Below are positions 8,814 through 18,840 of a stretch of 64,000 bases of DNA, piece by piece. A program made the translations under genes and the position numbers. The stretch lies in NCBI RefSeq assembly GCF_900116535.1, contig NZ_FPAU01000001.1, positions 1-64,000 of the forward strand, in the 5' to 3' direction. How positions within the stretch are numbered: position 1 is the first letter of the stretch; each line of letters opens with the position of its first letter. Below the pieces are notes generated by a model. That model was given only the letters and a program-made list of their open reading frames with translations, did no database searches and was not told where the DNA came from. The DNA is from Kosakonia arachidis (lineage in GTDB: Bacteria; Pseudomonadota; Gammaproteobacteria; Enterobacterales; Enterobacteriaceae).

Positions 8814-8822
8814 GATGCGGAA

Positions 8823-10190
8823 TTAGTTACAGGAAACGATCTTCATCGCCAGCCCGCCGCGAGAAGTTTCACGGTATTTGGCGTTCATATCTTTCCCTGT
8901 TTCATACATTGTTTCGATAACCTTATCGAGGCAAACACGCGGTTCACTGGTGCGCCGCAGCGCCATTCGCGCCGCATTGACCGCTTTCACCGAAGCAATC
9001 GCGTTACGCTCGATACAGGGCACCTGCACCTGGCCGGCTACCGGGTCACAGGTCAGACCGAGGTTGTGCTCCATACCGATTTCCGCCGCGATACAGACTT
9101 GCGCCGGGCTGCCGCCCAGCAACTCTGCCAGCCCGGCCGCCGCCATGGAGCAGGCGACGCCGACTTCCCCCTGGCAGCCCACTTCCGCGCCTGAAATGGA
9201 GGCGTTCATCTTATACAGCGAGCCGATAGCGCTGGCGACCAGCAGATAACGCGCCAGTGAATTGGCGTTAACCTGGCGGATAAAGCGATCGTAATACGCC
9301 AGTACCGCAGGCACGATCCCGCATGCGCCGTTTGTCGGCGCTGTCACCACGCGCCCACCGGCGGCATTCTCTTCATTCACCGCCAGCGCGAACATATTGA
9401 TCCAGTCAACCACGGCCATCGGGTCGGTGTTGGTTTTGTCACTGCTGACCAGCATACGGCGCAACGCAGCAGCACGGCGCGGAACGCGCAGTTTGCCGGG
9501 TAATACCCCTTCCGTAGCGATGCCGCGCTCTATTCCGCCCTGCATCACTTCCCATACGCGGGCGAGATGCTGTTCCAGCTCGGCTTTGCTGTGCAGCGCC
9601 AGCTCGTTTTTCATCATCAACCCGGAGAGCGATAAACCGGTCTCCTGGCAATGGCGCTGCAAATCGGCGGCGGTTCGGTAAGGGTAGGGCACCTCTACCG
9701 GCGCACTGGCAGGCTGGCGAAAGTGTTCTTCGTCAACGATAAACCCGCCGCCGATGGAGTAATAGGTCTGGCTATAGAGCACCTGTTCGCCCGCCAGCGC
9801 GGTAATACGCATGCCATTTTCGTGCAGCGAGAGGTTATCCGTATGGAAATTCATGCATTGATCGACCGGAAACGCCACTTCATGCGCTTCGTTGGCCAGC
9901 AGCAAGCGACCATGGGTATTAACATCCTGAATAAAACCCGGAATGGCATCAATATCAACGCTATCCGGCAGATTCCCCGCCAGGCCCATAATAATCGCGA
10001 TGTCAGTATGGTGCCCTTTACCGGTCAGGGAGAGAGAGCCGTAAACATCCACCACAACACGCGTTACATCGTGCAAAATGCCACGGGCAATCAGATCGTC
10101 TGTGAACTGTTTACCGGCTTTCATCGGACCAACGGTATGCGAGCTGGACGGCCCGATACCGATTTTAAAAATATCGAATACGCTGATCAT
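8823..10190 (-). CDS. sdaB: L-serine dehydratase 2 (iron-sulfur dependent)
   Basis: A 455-residue L-serine ammonia-lyase that converts L-serine to pyruvate and ammonia in the cytoplasm. It has the single-chain layout of the enterobacterial enzymes: beta domain at the N-terminus (FDIFKIGIGPSSSHTVGPM), then the catalytic alpha domain with APTNGACGIVPAVLAYY, GAEVGCQGEVGVACSMAAAGL, EHNLGLTCDPVAGQVQVPCIERN. The conserved cysteines in these motifs ligate the oxygen-sensitive [4Fe-4S] cluster in the family. It lies 56 bases downstream of sdaC on the same strand, so the transporter and the dehydratase form the sdaCB operon. The neighbouring sdaC fixes the name as sdaB rather than sdaA or tdcG. Confidence 0.96.
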   Translation of the reverse strand: MISVFDIFKIGIGPSSSHTVGPMKAGKQFTDDLIARGILHDVTRVVVDVYGSLSLTGKGHHTDIAIIMGLAGNLPDSVDIDAIPGFIQDVNTHGRLLLANEAHEVAFPVDQCMNFHTDNLSLHENGMRITALAGEQVLYSQTYYSIGGGFIVDEEHFRQPASAPVEVPYPYRTAADLQRHCQETGLSLSGLMMKNELALHSKAELEQHLARVWEVMQGGIERGIATEGVLPGKLRVPRRAAALRRMLVSSDKTNTDPMAVVDWINMFALAVNEENAAGGRVVTAPTNGACGIVPAVLAYYDRFIRQVNANSLARYLLVASAIGSLYKMNASISGAEVGCQGEVGVACSMAAAGLAELLGGSPAQVCIAAEIGMEHNLGLTCDPVAGQVQVPCIERNAIASVKAVNAARMALRRTSEPRVCLDKVIETMYETGKDMNAKYRETSRGGLAMKIVSCN

Positions 10191-10246
10191 GACGCATTAT
10201 CCATTGCTATAGGGGATGCGCCGCCCGACAGGACGGCGCGAAAAGA

Positions 10247-11539
10247 TTAGCGGAACAGGGAGAAGAAGATCGCAGAGATGGCGATGAGCCCCATAATCAC
10301 GATGAAGATGTTGCTGATAGCCCCACTGTATTTGCGCATTGCCGGTACTTTTGCAATGGCATACATCGGCATCAGGAACAGGATCATCGCAATGATTGGT
10401 CCACCCAGGGTTTCGATCATGCCCAGAATGCTTGGGTTCCAGGTGGCAACGGCCCAGGTGGTCAACAGCATAAACAGCGCGGTAATTTTGTTCAGTTTGC
10501 TGATTTCGATGGATTTACCTTTGCTGCGCAGAGACTTAATCACCATACCGTTAAAACCTTCACGCGCGCCCAGGTAATGACCGAGGAACGATTTTGTGAT
10601 GGCGATCATCGCAATGATCGGCGCCATCCAGGCAATAACCGGCGCATTAAAGTGGTTCGCCAGATAAGAGAGAATGGAGATGTTCTGTTCTTTCGCCGAA
10701 GCCAGATCGGTGGGGGCCAGGCTCAGCACACAGCTAAACACAAAGAACATAACCGTCAGCACCATCATGATGTGAGCGAAGGCCAGAATGCGGGAGCATT
10801 TACTCTCGGCTTCTGTACCGTACTCTTCACGCTTGGCAACGGCAAAAGAGGAGATGATCGGCGAGTGGTTAAACGAGAATACCATGACCGGGATTGCCAG
10901 CCACAGCGTCATCCACAGGCCATTGCCCGTAGCGGAAACGCTGCTCAGCGACAAGGTTTCCAGCACGGCGCCGTTCCACTGTGGAATCAGGTACACCGCC
11001 AGCACCATCAGTGCAATAACGAACGGAAATACCAGAATACTCATCGCTTTCACAATCATCTGCTCACCGAAGCGCACGATGGTCATCATACCTACGATAA
11101 GGATCAGAGACAGGATCGCGCGCGGCGGCGGGGTCATTCCCAACTGGTGGGTCATAAAGTTGTCCACGGTGTTGGTGATCGCCACGCTATAAACCAGCAG
11201 GATCGGATAAATCGCGAAGAAGTAAAGCAAGGTAATCAACTTACCTGCCCCGATACCGAAGTGCTCTTCGACCACTTCAGTAATATCTTCTCCCGGATTT
11301 TTACCGGACAACACAAAGCGGGTCAGGCCCCGGTGGGCGAAGTAGGTCATCGGAAAAGCAAGAATTGCCATGATGATGAGCGGGATCAGGCCGCCGACAC
11401 CGGCGTTAATCGGCAGAAACAGAACGCCTGCGCCGATGGCAGTGCCGTAAAGGCCCAGCATCCACATGGTGTCGGTTTTACGCCATGAACTGCGTGTTTC
11501 TACTACAGAGGTTCTCGCGCCAGTCTGAATAGTTTCCAT
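10247..11539 (-). CDS. sdaC: Serine/proton symporter SdaC
   Basis: A 430-residue inner-membrane amino acid permease of the HAAAP/STP family, matching E. coli SdaC in length and order. About eleven hydrophobic segments are visible, starting with [20 protein letters not shown], then [20 protein letters not shown], and ending with [20 protein letters not shown]. It imports L-serine with H+ to feed SdaB. CAGGAG is well placed upstream of the ATG. In E. coli the operon responds to Crp and Lrp; no confident site was read here. Confidence 0.96.
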   Translation of the reverse strand: METIQTGARTSVVETRSSWRKTDTMWMLGLYGTAIGAGVLFLPINAGVGGLIPLIIMAILAFPMTYFAHRGLTRFVLSGKNPGEDITEVVEEHFGIGAGKLITLLYFFAIYPILLVYSVAITNTVDNFMTHQLGMTPPPRAILSLILIVGMMTIVRFGEQMIVKAMSILVFPFVIALMVLAVYLIPQWNGAVLETLSLSSVSATGNGLWMTLWLAIPVMVFSFNHSPIISSFAVAKREEYGTEAESKCSRILAFAHIMMVLTVMFFVFSCVLSLAPTDLASAKEQNISILSYLANHFNAPVIAWMAPIIAMIAITKSFLGHYLGAREGFNGMVIKSLRSKGKSIEISKLNKITALFMLLTTWAVATWNPSILGMIETLGGPIIAMILFLMPMYAIAKVPAMRKYSGAISNIFIVIMGLIAISAIFFSLFR

Positions 11540-11983
11540 TTATACATCTCCTGGGGAAGCAAAATACTGCCGTTGTAGACAAATCAAATGTCGCAAACGC
11601 CAGTGTCGATATTTAAGTCGGCCAATTACAGTTTTTTTATAATTTCTTCCTGTAACTATTTGCGGCGGAAAGATACAGATAAGTTATGACAACATCAGTG
11701 ACGCGGATCTCAAATGCAATAATCCACTATCTTATGCGAATATATTTAGCTCATTTATCTGGCTAATTATTAGCATGTGAAATTTATGTGTGAACAGAAG
11801 AGTGTTAACCAGATATACGAACGAATTTTTGGTAATGAAATATGATAAAAGTACTGCAAAAAAACGATTTTGCAGTTATTTATCAATATTAAAAGCGGCT
11901 GTAATACATGAATTGCTGGTCAGCAAACGTGCGGTTAAATGCAAGGTATAAGGGCGGCGTATGAATCCGCCCTGGAAGGTCAA
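11540..11983. other. Intergenic region with the sdaCB promoter
   Basis: About 440 bases, AT-rich, between the end of ppnN and the start of sdaC (both minus strand). It must contain the sdaC promoter and the ppnN 3' end. No ORF, hairpin with a T-tract, or strong Crp palindrome could be supported. Confidence 0.4.
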
Positions 11984-13348
11984 TCAGGCACAAATTTCGT
12001 AGCAAGGAATGTAAGCGGAACCGGGGAGTTTCATACGGTGCTGGGCAACAAAACCCTGCAACAGATCGTCCATCCGGCGCATCATGTCGCTATCGCCGTG
12101 AATTTTATAGGGACCAAACGCTTCAATCGCCCGGATTCCGGGCTCTTTCACGTTGCCTGCCACAATACCTGAGAAGGCACGGCGCAGATCCGCCGCCAGC
12201 ACTTCTACCGGTTGGTCAGGGTAAAGTTTCAGGTTCGCCATATTTTCATGGCTCGGTTCGAACGGTACTTGTAGATCCGGCGCAATGCGCATTGACCAGT
12301 TGAAACTGTAGGCGTCCCCGGTATCGCGACGGTTCTCTTTCACCCGCGGCATGGCTTTTTTCATCTGACGCGCCACTTCCGCCGCATCATTAATGATGAT
12401 GGTGTAGTAGCGACGCGCGGCTTCGCCCAGCGTATTGACAATAAATTCGTCCAGAACGCGGAAGTAGTCCGCACTCTCTTTCGGCCCTGTGAGGATCAGC
12501 GGCAGCACCTGATTTTTGTTTGCCGGATTCATCAGGATCCCCAGCAGATAGAGCAGCTCTTCTGCTGTGCCCACGCCACCAGGAAAGATAATGATCCCGT
12601 GCGCGATGCGGACAAAAGCTTCAAGCCGTTTTTCAATATCCGGCATGATGATCAACTCATTGACCAGCGGGTTCGGCGGCTCAGCGGCAATAATGGATGG
12701 CTCGGTCATGCCAATAAAACGTCCATCTTTATAGCGTTGCTGCGCATGGCCAACAGCGGCACCTTTCATCGGTGCTTCCATTGCGCCCGGTCCGCAGCCG
12801 GTGCAGATATTCAGCTCGCGCAAACCCAACTGCGTACCCACACGACGGGCGTAAAGGTATTCGGTTTCGTTGATAGAGTGGCCGCCCCAGCAAACCACCA
12901 TATTTGGCGCTTCGCCTACATGCAGGGCGCGTGCGTTGCGCAAAATGGAGAACACCAGGTTAGTAATATGGGTAGAGCTTTCCAGATTTAAATGCTGGAA
13001 GCGCCCGGCATTATGAATTTGCCCACTGACGAAGAGGATATCGCGCAGGACCGCGAACAGGTTGGCCTGCAGCGAGCGGATGATCCGCCCGTCAACAAAG
13101 GCCTCTTCCGGCGGGTTGATCAGTTCCAGCTTCACGCCGCGCTCACGGCGCAACACATTAATATCAAAATCTACATTGCGGGAAAGCAGTTCTTTGCTGC
13201 TGTCCGTCTGGCTTCCTGAGTTCAGTACAGCAAGCGAGCAGTTGCGAAACAGTTGATAAAGGTCGCTGCTGGCCGTGCGTTTAAGCATATCGACTTCCAG
13301 CTGCGACAGCATATCCATTGAGCCAAGCGGGCTAATATGTGTAATCAA
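11984..13348 (-). CDS. ppnN: Pyrimidine/purine nucleotide 5'-monophosphate nucleosidase PpnN
   Basis: A 454-residue protein matching E. coli PpnN (YgdH). The enzyme splits nucleoside 5'-monophosphates into base and ribose 5-phosphate and is activated by (p)ppGpp, linking it functionally to relA in this window. The central LOG-type Rossmann domain is visible: [31 protein letters not shown] and [18 protein letters not shown] (the PGGxGTxxE signature). N- and C-terminal domains typical of the long PpnN type flank it. It lies between sdaC and queF, as in E. coli. Confidence 0.95.
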   Translation of the reverse strand: MITHISPLGSMDMLSQLEVDMLKRTASSDLYQLFRNCSLAVLNSGSQTDSSKELLSRNVDFDINVLRRERGVKLELINPPEEAFVDGRIIRSLQANLFAVLRDILFVSGQIHNAGRFQHLNLESSTHITNLVFSILRNARALHVGEAPNMVVCWGGHSINETEYLYARRVGTQLGLRELNICTGCGPGAMEAPMKGAAVGHAQQRYKDGRFIGMTEPSIIAAEPPNPLVNELIIMPDIEKRLEAFVRIAHGIIIFPGGVGTAEELLYLLGILMNPANKNQVLPLILTGPKESADYFRVLDEFIVNTLGEAARRYYTIIINDAAEVARQMKKAMPRVKENRRDTGDAYSFNWSMRIAPDLQVPFEPSHENMANLKLYPDQPVEVLAADLRRAFSGIVAGNVKEPGIRAIEAFGPYKIHGDSDMMRRMDDLLQGFVAQHRMKLPGSAYIPCYEICA

Positions 13349-13434
13349 GTGAACTCCTTACGGGACGGAATTTATCTTCCTGATGATTACAATAGCCCTG
13401 GCTTATGATGTTTAACAACCCGGCACGGAATGTT

Positions 13435-14280
13435 TTACTGCCGTACCAGACGCCCGGTAGCGGGAATGAAATCGGTATTGGTACGCCACGGATTGATATC
13501 CAGCCCACCACGGCGCGTGTAGCGTGCGTAAACGCTCAGTTTTTCCGGCTGGCAGAAGCGCTGAATGTCGGTAAAAATGCGCTCAACACACTGTTCGTGA
13601 AACTCGTTGTGGTGGCGGAAAGAAACAAGGTAACGCAGCAGTTTCTCGCGATCGATCTTTGGCCCCCGGTACTGGATCTGCACTGAGCCCCAGTCCGGCT
13701 GGTGGGTGATCAGACAGTTTGATTTTAGCAGGTGGCTGACCAGCGTCTCTTCAACAACTTTTCCGCTGGCGGCACCCGTCAGCCACGCAGCGTCAAAGGC
13801 GTAGTTCTCGATTTGAATATCCTGATCATCAATGCAGGCACCATGGAAATGGGCGATCGGCTGACCTTCCAGTTCATCAATACGGTACAATGTCACGCTG
13901 ACGTTGCCTTGTGCACAGGCACTCAAATCTCGTTGCAGGGTCTCGCGTACCGCATCCCAACTGGCGAAGCGCGTCTGGTTAAAACTGTTGAGATAGAGTT
14001 TAAAGCTTTTCGATTCCACCAGATTCATGCTGGCATAATCCAGCTCGACGTGGCCTACCGCAACCTGCGGCAAACCTTTAGCATTCAGCCAGGAGAGTTC
14101 ATAAAGCGTCCAGATATCCGCGCCCTGAAAAGGAAGATTCCCGGCCGTCAGGCCCAGCGGATCGCGGTTTAATGAACGGGGAACGCCCTGCAACAGGCTG
14201 GCGTCATAGGTGTCGCGGTAATCAGTGGTTTTGCCAAGCGTCAGGCTAGCCAGCGCCTGGTGGTTATCATAAGAAGACAT
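13435..14280 (-). CDS. queF: NADPH-dependent 7-cyano-7-deazaguanine reductase QueF
   Basis: A 281-residue, two-domain (YqcD/long) QueF that reduces preQ0 to preQ1 with NADPH in queuosine biosynthesis. The catalytic cysteine sits in [38 protein letters not shown] and [17 protein letters not shown] are the other family blocks. QueE and QueD, which make the precursor of preQ0, are also encoded in this window. The gene is divergent from syd, sharing a 69-base gap. Confidence 0.96.
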   Translation of the reverse strand: MSSYDNHQALASLTLGKTTDYRDTYDASLLQGVPRSLNRDPLGLTAGNLPFQGADIWTLYELSWLNAKGLPQVAVGHVELDYASMNLVESKSFKLYLNSFNQTRFASWDAVRETLQRDLSACAQGNVSVTLYRIDELEGQPIAHFHGACIDDQDIQIENYAFDAAWLTGAASGKVVEETLVSHLLKSNCLITHQPDWGSVQIQYRGPKIDREKLLRYLVSFRHHNEFHEQCVERIFTDIQRFCQPEKLSVYARYTRRGGLDINPWRTNTDFIPATGRLVRQ

Positions 14281-14349
14281 GTTTCATCGCCATTTTGCAG
14301 GTAAACTATTATGCAGAGTTTATCCTGGCTTATATGAAGAGAGAAATCG

Positions 14350-14895
14350 GTGGAAAACGAGACGGCCATTGCGCTGAAAGCTTTTACGGAACGTTATTGC
14401 GACGCATGGCACGCAGCGCGCGGCACCTGGCCACAAAGCGAGGAGCTGCACGGCATTCCATCGCCCTGCATTATCTCTTCAACCGATGAGTATGTGATCT
14501 GGCAACCTCAGCCATTCCCCGCGCAACCGAACGTAAACCCGATTGAGCAGGCAATGGACATTGTGGTACAAACCCCGGTTCATACGTTTTATACCACGCA
14601 ATTCGCCGGGGATATGTACGCTCGCCTTGGTACACTGCCGCTGACACTGCTGCAAACCTGGAGCGAAGAGGATTTTCTGCGCGTACAGGAAAACCTGATT
14701 GGTCATCTTGTCACGCAGAAAAGGTTAAAGCTTTCGCCGACGTTGTTTATCGCCACGCTTGATAGCGAACTGGATGTTATTTCGCTGTGTAATCTGAGTG
14801 GTGAAGTGGTGCAGGAGACGCTGGGTACCCGTCAGCGTACTGTTTTAGCCCCCAGTCTTGCGGATTTCCTCAACCAGCTCGAACCTGTCGTGTAG
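14350..14895 (+). CDS. syd: SecY-interacting protein Syd
   Basis: A 181-residue protein matching E. coli Syd, which binds SecY at the inner membrane. Visible family blocks: [59 protein letters not shown] and [14 protein letters not shown]. Translation starts at GTG (14350), with AGAGAGA 6-12 bases upstream; the alignment to the family supports this non-ATG start. It is followed by csrB, as in E. coli. Confidence 0.95.
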   Translation: MENETAIALKAFTERYCDAWHAARGTWPQSEELHGIPSPCIISSTDEYVIWQPQPFPAQPNVNPIEQAMDIVVQTPVHTFYTTQFAGDMYARLGTLPLTLLQTWSEEDFLRVQENLIGHLVTQKRLKLSPTLFIATLDSELDVISLCNLSGEVVQETLGTRQRTVLAPSLADFLNQLEPVV

Positions 14896-14914
14896 TCCTC
14901 GATGCTACTCTGCG

Positions 14915-14932
14915 TGTGCGAGATCTCTCACA
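14915..14932 (+). promoter_or_regulatory. UvrY (SirA)-type binding site upstream of csrB
   Basis: TGTGCGAGATCTCTCACA is an 18-base near-perfect palindrome matching the known UvrY/SirA recognition pattern (TGT-AGAGATCTCT-ACA). It is centred about 184 bases upstream of the csrB 5' end, agreeing with the far-upstream UvrY site known in E. coli. A second TGTGAGAGATC half-site follows at 14939-14949. Confidence 0.7.
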
Positions 14933-15072
14933 CAATCTGTGAGAGATCGCCTGGATATTTACCATACAGTTACTGTGCTATTTGCACTATAACTATTTAA
15001 TTTCATAACGTTATGATTTAATCCTTTTACGTAAAAGGATTCATTCAAAAGAAACCCCTGCGTTAGGTGTCC

Positions 15073-15100
15073 TTGTAAGGCGGCGCAGAATGGGTAATTC
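15073..15100 (+). promoter_or_regulatory. csrB core promoter
   Basis: TTGTAA (15073-15078) and TAATTC (15095-15100) are separated by 16 bases and lie 7 bases before the GTCGACAGGGAG start of CsrB. Assignment rests on spacing and position. Confidence 0.55.
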
Positions 15101-15107
15101 TGTTTCT

Positions 15108-15476
15108 GTCGACAGGGAGTCTGACAACGAAGCGTACATTAGGATGATGTTGCTTCAAGGACACGCCGGGAAGGTGCTACAGGGAAAGGCTTCAGGATGA
15201 AGCAACGGGACAACGCAGGATTGCGCTAAAGGACGCCTCCAGGAAGGAGATTGAGAGTCGGCCAGGATGGTCGGCAGATCAGGATGATCAGGGACACGCA
15301 TTAAGGATGATGCTAAGTCACATCGGGGTGGTGTGAGCATGACGCACAGTTCACGGATGAACCGGTCAGGAGACCACAGGAAAAGTTTTCACGGATGAGC
15401 AGGGAGCACAATGAGTAGCTGGACTGCTGCGAAACGAACCGGGAGCACTGTTTTTACAGTGCTCCCTTTTTTTATT
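15108..15476 (+). ncRNA. csrB: CsrB small RNA, antagonist of CsrA
   Basis: The stretch from GTCGACAGGGAGTCTGACAA to the terminator matches E. coli CsrB in start, end, length (about 369 nt) and place between syd and yqcC. It contains about twenty GGA motifs, many as AGGATGA, CAGGA or AGGGA, in short hairpin loops. These bind and sequester several CsrA dimers. The shared segments ACATCGGGGTGGTGTGAGCA and CTGCGAAACGAACCGGGAGC are diagnostic. CsrB is activated by the BarA-UvrY system; barA is about 17 kb away in this window. Open reading frames crossing this region on either strand are spurious. Confidence 0.96.
15441..15476 (+). terminator. csrB intrinsic terminator
   Basis: GGGAGCACTG / CAGTGCTCCC stem with a TTTTTA-type loop, followed by TTTTTTTATTT. 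Confidence 0.93.
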
Positions 15477-15529
15477 TGCTCTGGTCTTTGCTATGCTGCG
15501 CGCCAGTCTGTTTTCTACCGGGGGTTTTT

Positions 15530-15859
15530 ATGACTCTGCATCAACGAGTGCGCGAGCAACTTCATCAACTCGAAACGCAACTGCGTGAGCAAAATCTGTG
15601 GCAAAGCGCGGCGCCAGCGCCGGATGCCTTTGAAAGCACGCAACCCTTTTGTATGGACACCCTTGAGCCATTCGAGTGGCTGCAATGGGTCTTAATTCCG
15701 CGTATGCACGCGTTGCTGGATAGTCAGCAGCCGCTACCGCAGGCATTTGCCATCGCACCCTATTATGAAATCGCTGTGGACGCCACGCACCCCTCCCGTG
15801 AGGTGATGCTGATTCACCTTCAGCAGCTTGATGCGCTGTTCTCTGGCGAAGATGACTAA
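15530..15859 (+). CDS. yqcC: YqcC family protein
   Basis: A 109-residue protein matching E. coli YqcC, a small conserved cytoplasmic protein of unknown function. Visible: TLHQRVREQLHQLETQLRE (N-terminal helix), FCMDTLEPFEWLQWVLIPRM and the C-terminal HLQQLDALFSG. The ATG at 15530 is chosen; an upstream ATG in frame would add a hydrophobic, family-unlike leader that begins within the csrB terminator T-tract. Its stop overlaps the truC start by one base (TAATG), so the two are translationally coupled. Confidence 0.92.
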   Translation: MTLHQRVREQLHQLETQLREQNLWQSAAPAPDAFESTQPFCMDTLEPFEWLQWVLIPRMHALLDSQQPLPQAFAIAPYYEIAVDATHPSREVMLIHLQQLDALFSGEDD

Positions 15860-16656
15860 TGCTGGAGATTATTTACCAGGACGAATGGCTGGTGGCGGTG
15901 AACAAACCCTCCGGCTGGCTGGTACACCGTAGCTGGCTGGATCGCGATGAAAAAGTGGTGGTAATGCAAACCGTGCGCGACCAAATCGGCCAGCACGTTT
16001 TTACCGCGCATCGTCTCGACAGGCCAACATCCGGCGTTTTATTGATGGGGCTTTCCAGTGAAGCGGGCCGCCGCCTGGCGCAGCAGTTTGAGCAGCATCA
16101 AATCCAGAAACGCTATCATGCGATTGTGCGCGGTTGGTTGATGGAAGAGGCACTGCTTGATTACCCGCTGGTGGAGGAACTGGACAAAGTTGCCGATAAA
16201 TTCGCCCGCGCGAATAAAGATCCGCAGCCCGCGGTAACCCATTATCGTGGGCTGGCAACCACCGAAATGCCAGTGGCGACCAGTAAATTCCCGACCACCC
16301 GTTATGGGCTGATCGAACTGGAGCCGAAAACCGGACGCAAACATCAATTACGCCGCCACCTGGCGCACTTACGCCATCCGATCATTGGCGACAGCAAGCA
16401 CGGTGATTTGCGGCAAAACCGCAGTGCCGCAGAGCATTTTGGTTGTCAGCGGCTGATGCTGCATGCCAGCCAGTTAACGCTCACACACCCTTTTACTGGT
16501 GAAGCCTTAACGCTCCGCGCCGGGCTGGATGATGTCTGGATGCAGGCGCTTTCGCGCTTCGGCTGGCTCGGTCTTCTCCCTGAGAATGAAAGGGTTGAGT
16601 TTGCGCCGCTGAACGGTCAGGATGAGGGCCATATCGAATCACACAAGGAGCGATGA
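15859..16656 (+). CDS. truC: tRNA pseudouridine(65) synthase TruC
   Basis: A 265-residue RluA-family pseudouridine synthase that modifies U65 in certain tRNAs. The catalytic aspartate is Asp54 in [15 protein letters not shown]. Other family blocks are [43 protein letters not shown] and [11 protein letters not shown]. It is slightly longer at the C-terminus than the E. coli protein (about 260 residues). It overlaps yqcC by one base, and yqcA begins 2 bases after its stop, so the three form one operon. Confidence 0.95.
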   Translation: MLEIIYQDEWLVAVNKPSGWLVHRSWLDRDEKVVVMQTVRDQIGQHVFTAHRLDRPTSGVLLMGLSSEAGRRLAQQFEQHQIQKRYHAIVRGWLMEEALLDYPLVEELDKVADKFARANKDPQPAVTHYRGLATTEMPVATSKFPTTRYGLIELEPKTGRKHQLRRHLAHLRHPIIGDSKHGDLRQNRSAAEHFGCQRLMLHASQLTLTHPFTGEALTLRAGLDDVWMQALSRFGWLGLLPENERVEFAPLNGQDEGHIESHKER

Positions 16657-16658
16657 GC

Positions 16659-17108
16659 ATGGCGAAGGTCGGAATTTTTGTTGGCACCATGTACGGTAAT
16701 TCGTTGCTGGTGGCGGAAGAAGCGCAGGAAATCTTAAACGCCCATGGCCATAGCACGGCGGTGTTTGAAGATCCTACAGCGGCGGACTGGGATAACCACA
16801 AAGGCCATTACGCGTTGGTGGTAACGTCTACGACCGGGCAGGGCGATTTGCCGGACAGCATTGCACCGTTGTTCCATTACCTGCGCGATACTGTGGGTTA
16901 TCAGCCGGATTTACATTATGGTGTGGTTGCCCTGGGCGACAGCACATATGACAATTTCTGCGGCGGCGGCAAACAGTTTGATGCTTTGTTGCAGGAGCAG
17001 GGCGCACAGCGCATTGGTGATATGTTGCTGATTGATGCAAGTGAAGACCCGGAGCCGGAAAACGTGTCAAATCCGTGGGTTGAACACTGGGCTACGCTGC
17101 TGAAATAA
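16659..17108 (+). CDS. yqcA: Flavodoxin YqcA
   Basis: A 149-residue short-chain flavodoxin that binds FMN. Visible: [19 protein letters not shown] (phosphate-binding loop TMYGNS), [13 protein letters not shown], and [21 protein letters not shown]. The start is taken at ATG 16659, where AAGGAG has proper spacing and the N-terminus MAKVGIF aligns with the family. The in-frame ATG at 16653, which overlaps the truC stop, sits too close to the ribosome-binding site. A YqcA-type flavodoxin is a possible electron donor to biotin synthase or other radical enzymes; that role is not shown here. Confidence 0.94.
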   Translation: MAKVGIFVGTMYGNSLLVAEEAQEILNAHGHSTAVFEDPTAADWDNHKGHYALVVTSTTGQGDLPDSIAPLFHYLRDTVGYQPDLHYGVVALGDSTYDNFCGGGKQFDALLQEQGAQRIGDMLLIDASEDPEPENVSNPWVEHWATLLK

Positions 17109-17111
17109 CGT

Positions 17112-17139
17112 TTTTTCCTCCTCAGCCGGGGAGGAAAAA
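17112..17139 (+). terminator. Hairpin after yqcA
   Basis: Stem TTTTTCCTCC / GGAGGAAAAA with an 8-base loop directly after the yqcA stop. It is nearly symmetrical, so it could terminate in either direction. Confidence 0.6.
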
Positions 17140-17487
17140 TGCTCTCTTTTTACGGCGTCAAGCGACGCATTTCACATTCTTAGACCTTACCCTCGTCAGC
17201 CCTTCTTTACCGATCTCCGGTTTCCATTTCCGTGAAGTACTCCCCATCAGCCTGGGCTAATGCAATAAAGCAACTTGCCGGGGCGGGTGAATGTTGTGTT
17301 GTTGCACGGTGAGAGTTAAAAGGCCGCTTCTTATACTTTTCTTGCCAGTTAAAAAATGCGCTCAGCTAAGGGGAAAAACCCCGGCAGGAGCAGCAAAAAA
17401 CACAACTACATCATCCTGTCTTCCCCTACAGGTTGTGCCGTACAGGATGAATGTACAAAAGAACATTGATGCTTCGGGAGTACAACC
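17140..17487. other. Intergenic region upstream of gudP
   Basis: About 350 bases holding the gudPXD promoter and 5' leader. In E. coli this operon is activated by CdaR with glucarate, galactarate or glycerate; no CdaR operator could be recognised by eye. A 66-codon open frame crossing the region and overlapping the gudP start lacks any protein-like pattern. TCGGGAG is a suitable ribosome-binding site for gudP. Confidence 0.4.
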
Positions 17488-18840
17488 ATGAGTACATTCA
17501 GCCAGGCGGCGAGCGGCGTTGAAAAGCGCACTAACGCCCGCTACTGGATAGTGGTGATGCTGTTTATCGTCACATCCTTCAACTACGGCGATCGCGCAAC
17601 CTTGTCGATTGCCGGTTCGGAGATGTCCAAATCCATCGGCCTTGATTCGATCGCAATGGGCTATGTTTTTTCTGCCTTTTCCTGGGCCTATGTGATTGGC
17701 CAGATCCCGGGAGGCTGGTTACTTGACCGCTTCGGCTCCAAACGGGTCTATTTCTGGTCCATTTTTACATGGTCGATGTTTACCTTATTGCAGGGCTTTG
17801 TTGATATCTTCAATGGCTTCGGCATCATCGTAGCTCTCTTTACTCTGCGTTTTATGGTCGGTCTGGCCGAATCGCCCTCCTTCCCCGGTAACAGTCGTAT
17901 CGTTGCGGCCTGGTTCCCGGCACAGGAGAGGGGCACAGCGGTGGCGATTTTTAACTCCGCACAATATTTCGCGACCGTTATTTTTGCGCCGATCATGGGC
18001 TGGTTGACGCACGAAGTGGGCTGGTCGCACGTCTTCTTCTTCATGGGCGGTTTAGGGATCTTCATCAGCCTGCTGTGGCAGAAAATGATCCACGAGCCGA
18101 ATCAGCACCCAGGCGTCAACAAGAAAGAGCTGGAGTATATTGCCGAGGGCGGTGCGCTGATCAACATGGATCAGAAGAATAACATTCACCGTGTCCCATT
18201 CCCGGAAAAATGGGCGCAGATTAAGCAACTGCTGGCTTCGCGCATGATGATCGGCGTTTACCTGGGGCAGTACTGCATTAACGCCCTGACCTACTTCTTT
18301 ATCACCTGGTTCCCGGTATATCTGGTGCAGGCGCGTGGTATGTCGATCCTGAAGGCCGGGTTTATCGCATCGATTCCGGCTATTTGCGGGTTTGTCGGCG
18401 GTGTACTTGGCGGCATCATTTCAGACTGGTTAATGCGTCGCTACGGCTCGCTGAATATGGCCCGCAAAACACCGATCGTGCTGGGCATGCTGCTCTCGAT
18501 GAGCATGGTGTTCTGTAACTACACCAACTCGGAAATGATGATCATCGGCTTTATGTCGCTGGCCTTCTTCGGTAAAGGGATTGGCGCGCTAGGCTGGGCA
18601 GTGATGGCAGATACCGCGCCGAAAGAGATCAGCGGTCTGAGCGGCGGCCTGTTCAATATGTTCGGCAACATCTCCGGTATCGTGACGCCCATTGCTATCG
18701 GCTACATTGTGGGTTCTACCGGTTCGTTTAATGGTGCGCTGATTTATGTCGGTATCCATGCGCTGGTCGCGATATTGAGCTATCTGGTGCTGGTCGGCGA
18801 TATCAAACGTATTGTACTGAAACCTGCAGGACGTGAGTAA
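17488..18840 (+). CDS. gudP: Glucarate/galactarate transporter GudP
   Basis: A 450-residue major facilitator superfamily permease (anion:cation symporter family) that imports D-glucarate and galactarate with protons. Twelve hydrophobic segments are visible. Family blocks: [23 protein letters not shown] at TM1, [27 protein letters not shown] (TM2-loop motif), and [22 protein letters not shown]. It is the first gene of gudP-gudX-gudD; its TAA overlaps the gudX ATG by one base. It sits next to the yqcA operon, as in E. coli. Confidence 0.95.
   Translation: MSTFSQAASGVEKRTNARYWIVVMLFIVTSFNYGDRATLSIAGSEMSKSIGLDSIAMGYVFSAFSWAYVIGQIPGGWLLDRFGSKRVYFWSIFTWSMFTLLQGFVDIFNGFGIIVALFTLRFMVGLAESPSFPGNSRIVAAWFPAQERGTAVAIFNSAQYFATVIFAPIMGWLTHEVGWSHVFFFMGGLGIFISLLWQKMIHEPNQHPGVNKKELEYIAEGGALINMDQKNNIHRVPFPEKWAQIKQLLASRMMIGVYLGQYCINALTYFFITWFPVYLVQARGMSILKAGFIASIPAICGFVGGVLGGIISDWLMRRYGSLNMARKTPIVLGMLLSMSMVFCNYTNSEMMIIGFMSLAFFGKGIGALGWAVMADTAPKEISGLSGGLFNMFGNISGIVTPIAIGYIVGSTGSFNGALIYVGIHALVAILSYLVLVGDIKRIVLKPAGRE

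Noticed and set aside
11760-11805. Crp site upstream of sdaC
   Set aside because: TGTGAAATTTATGTGTGA looks Crp-like at first sight, but its second half is a direct rather than inverted repeat (TGTGA, not TCACA).
15155-15340. Minus-strand ORF of 61 codons (rich in Pro, Ser, Leu) between syd and yqcC
   Set aside because: It lies fully inside csrB; the open frame is a by-product of the repeated AGGATGA-type motifs.
17291-17491. 66-codon plus-strand ORF upstream of gudP
   Set aside because: It overlaps the gudP start, begins CCC-rich, shows no protein family pattern and probably is leader/promoter DNA.
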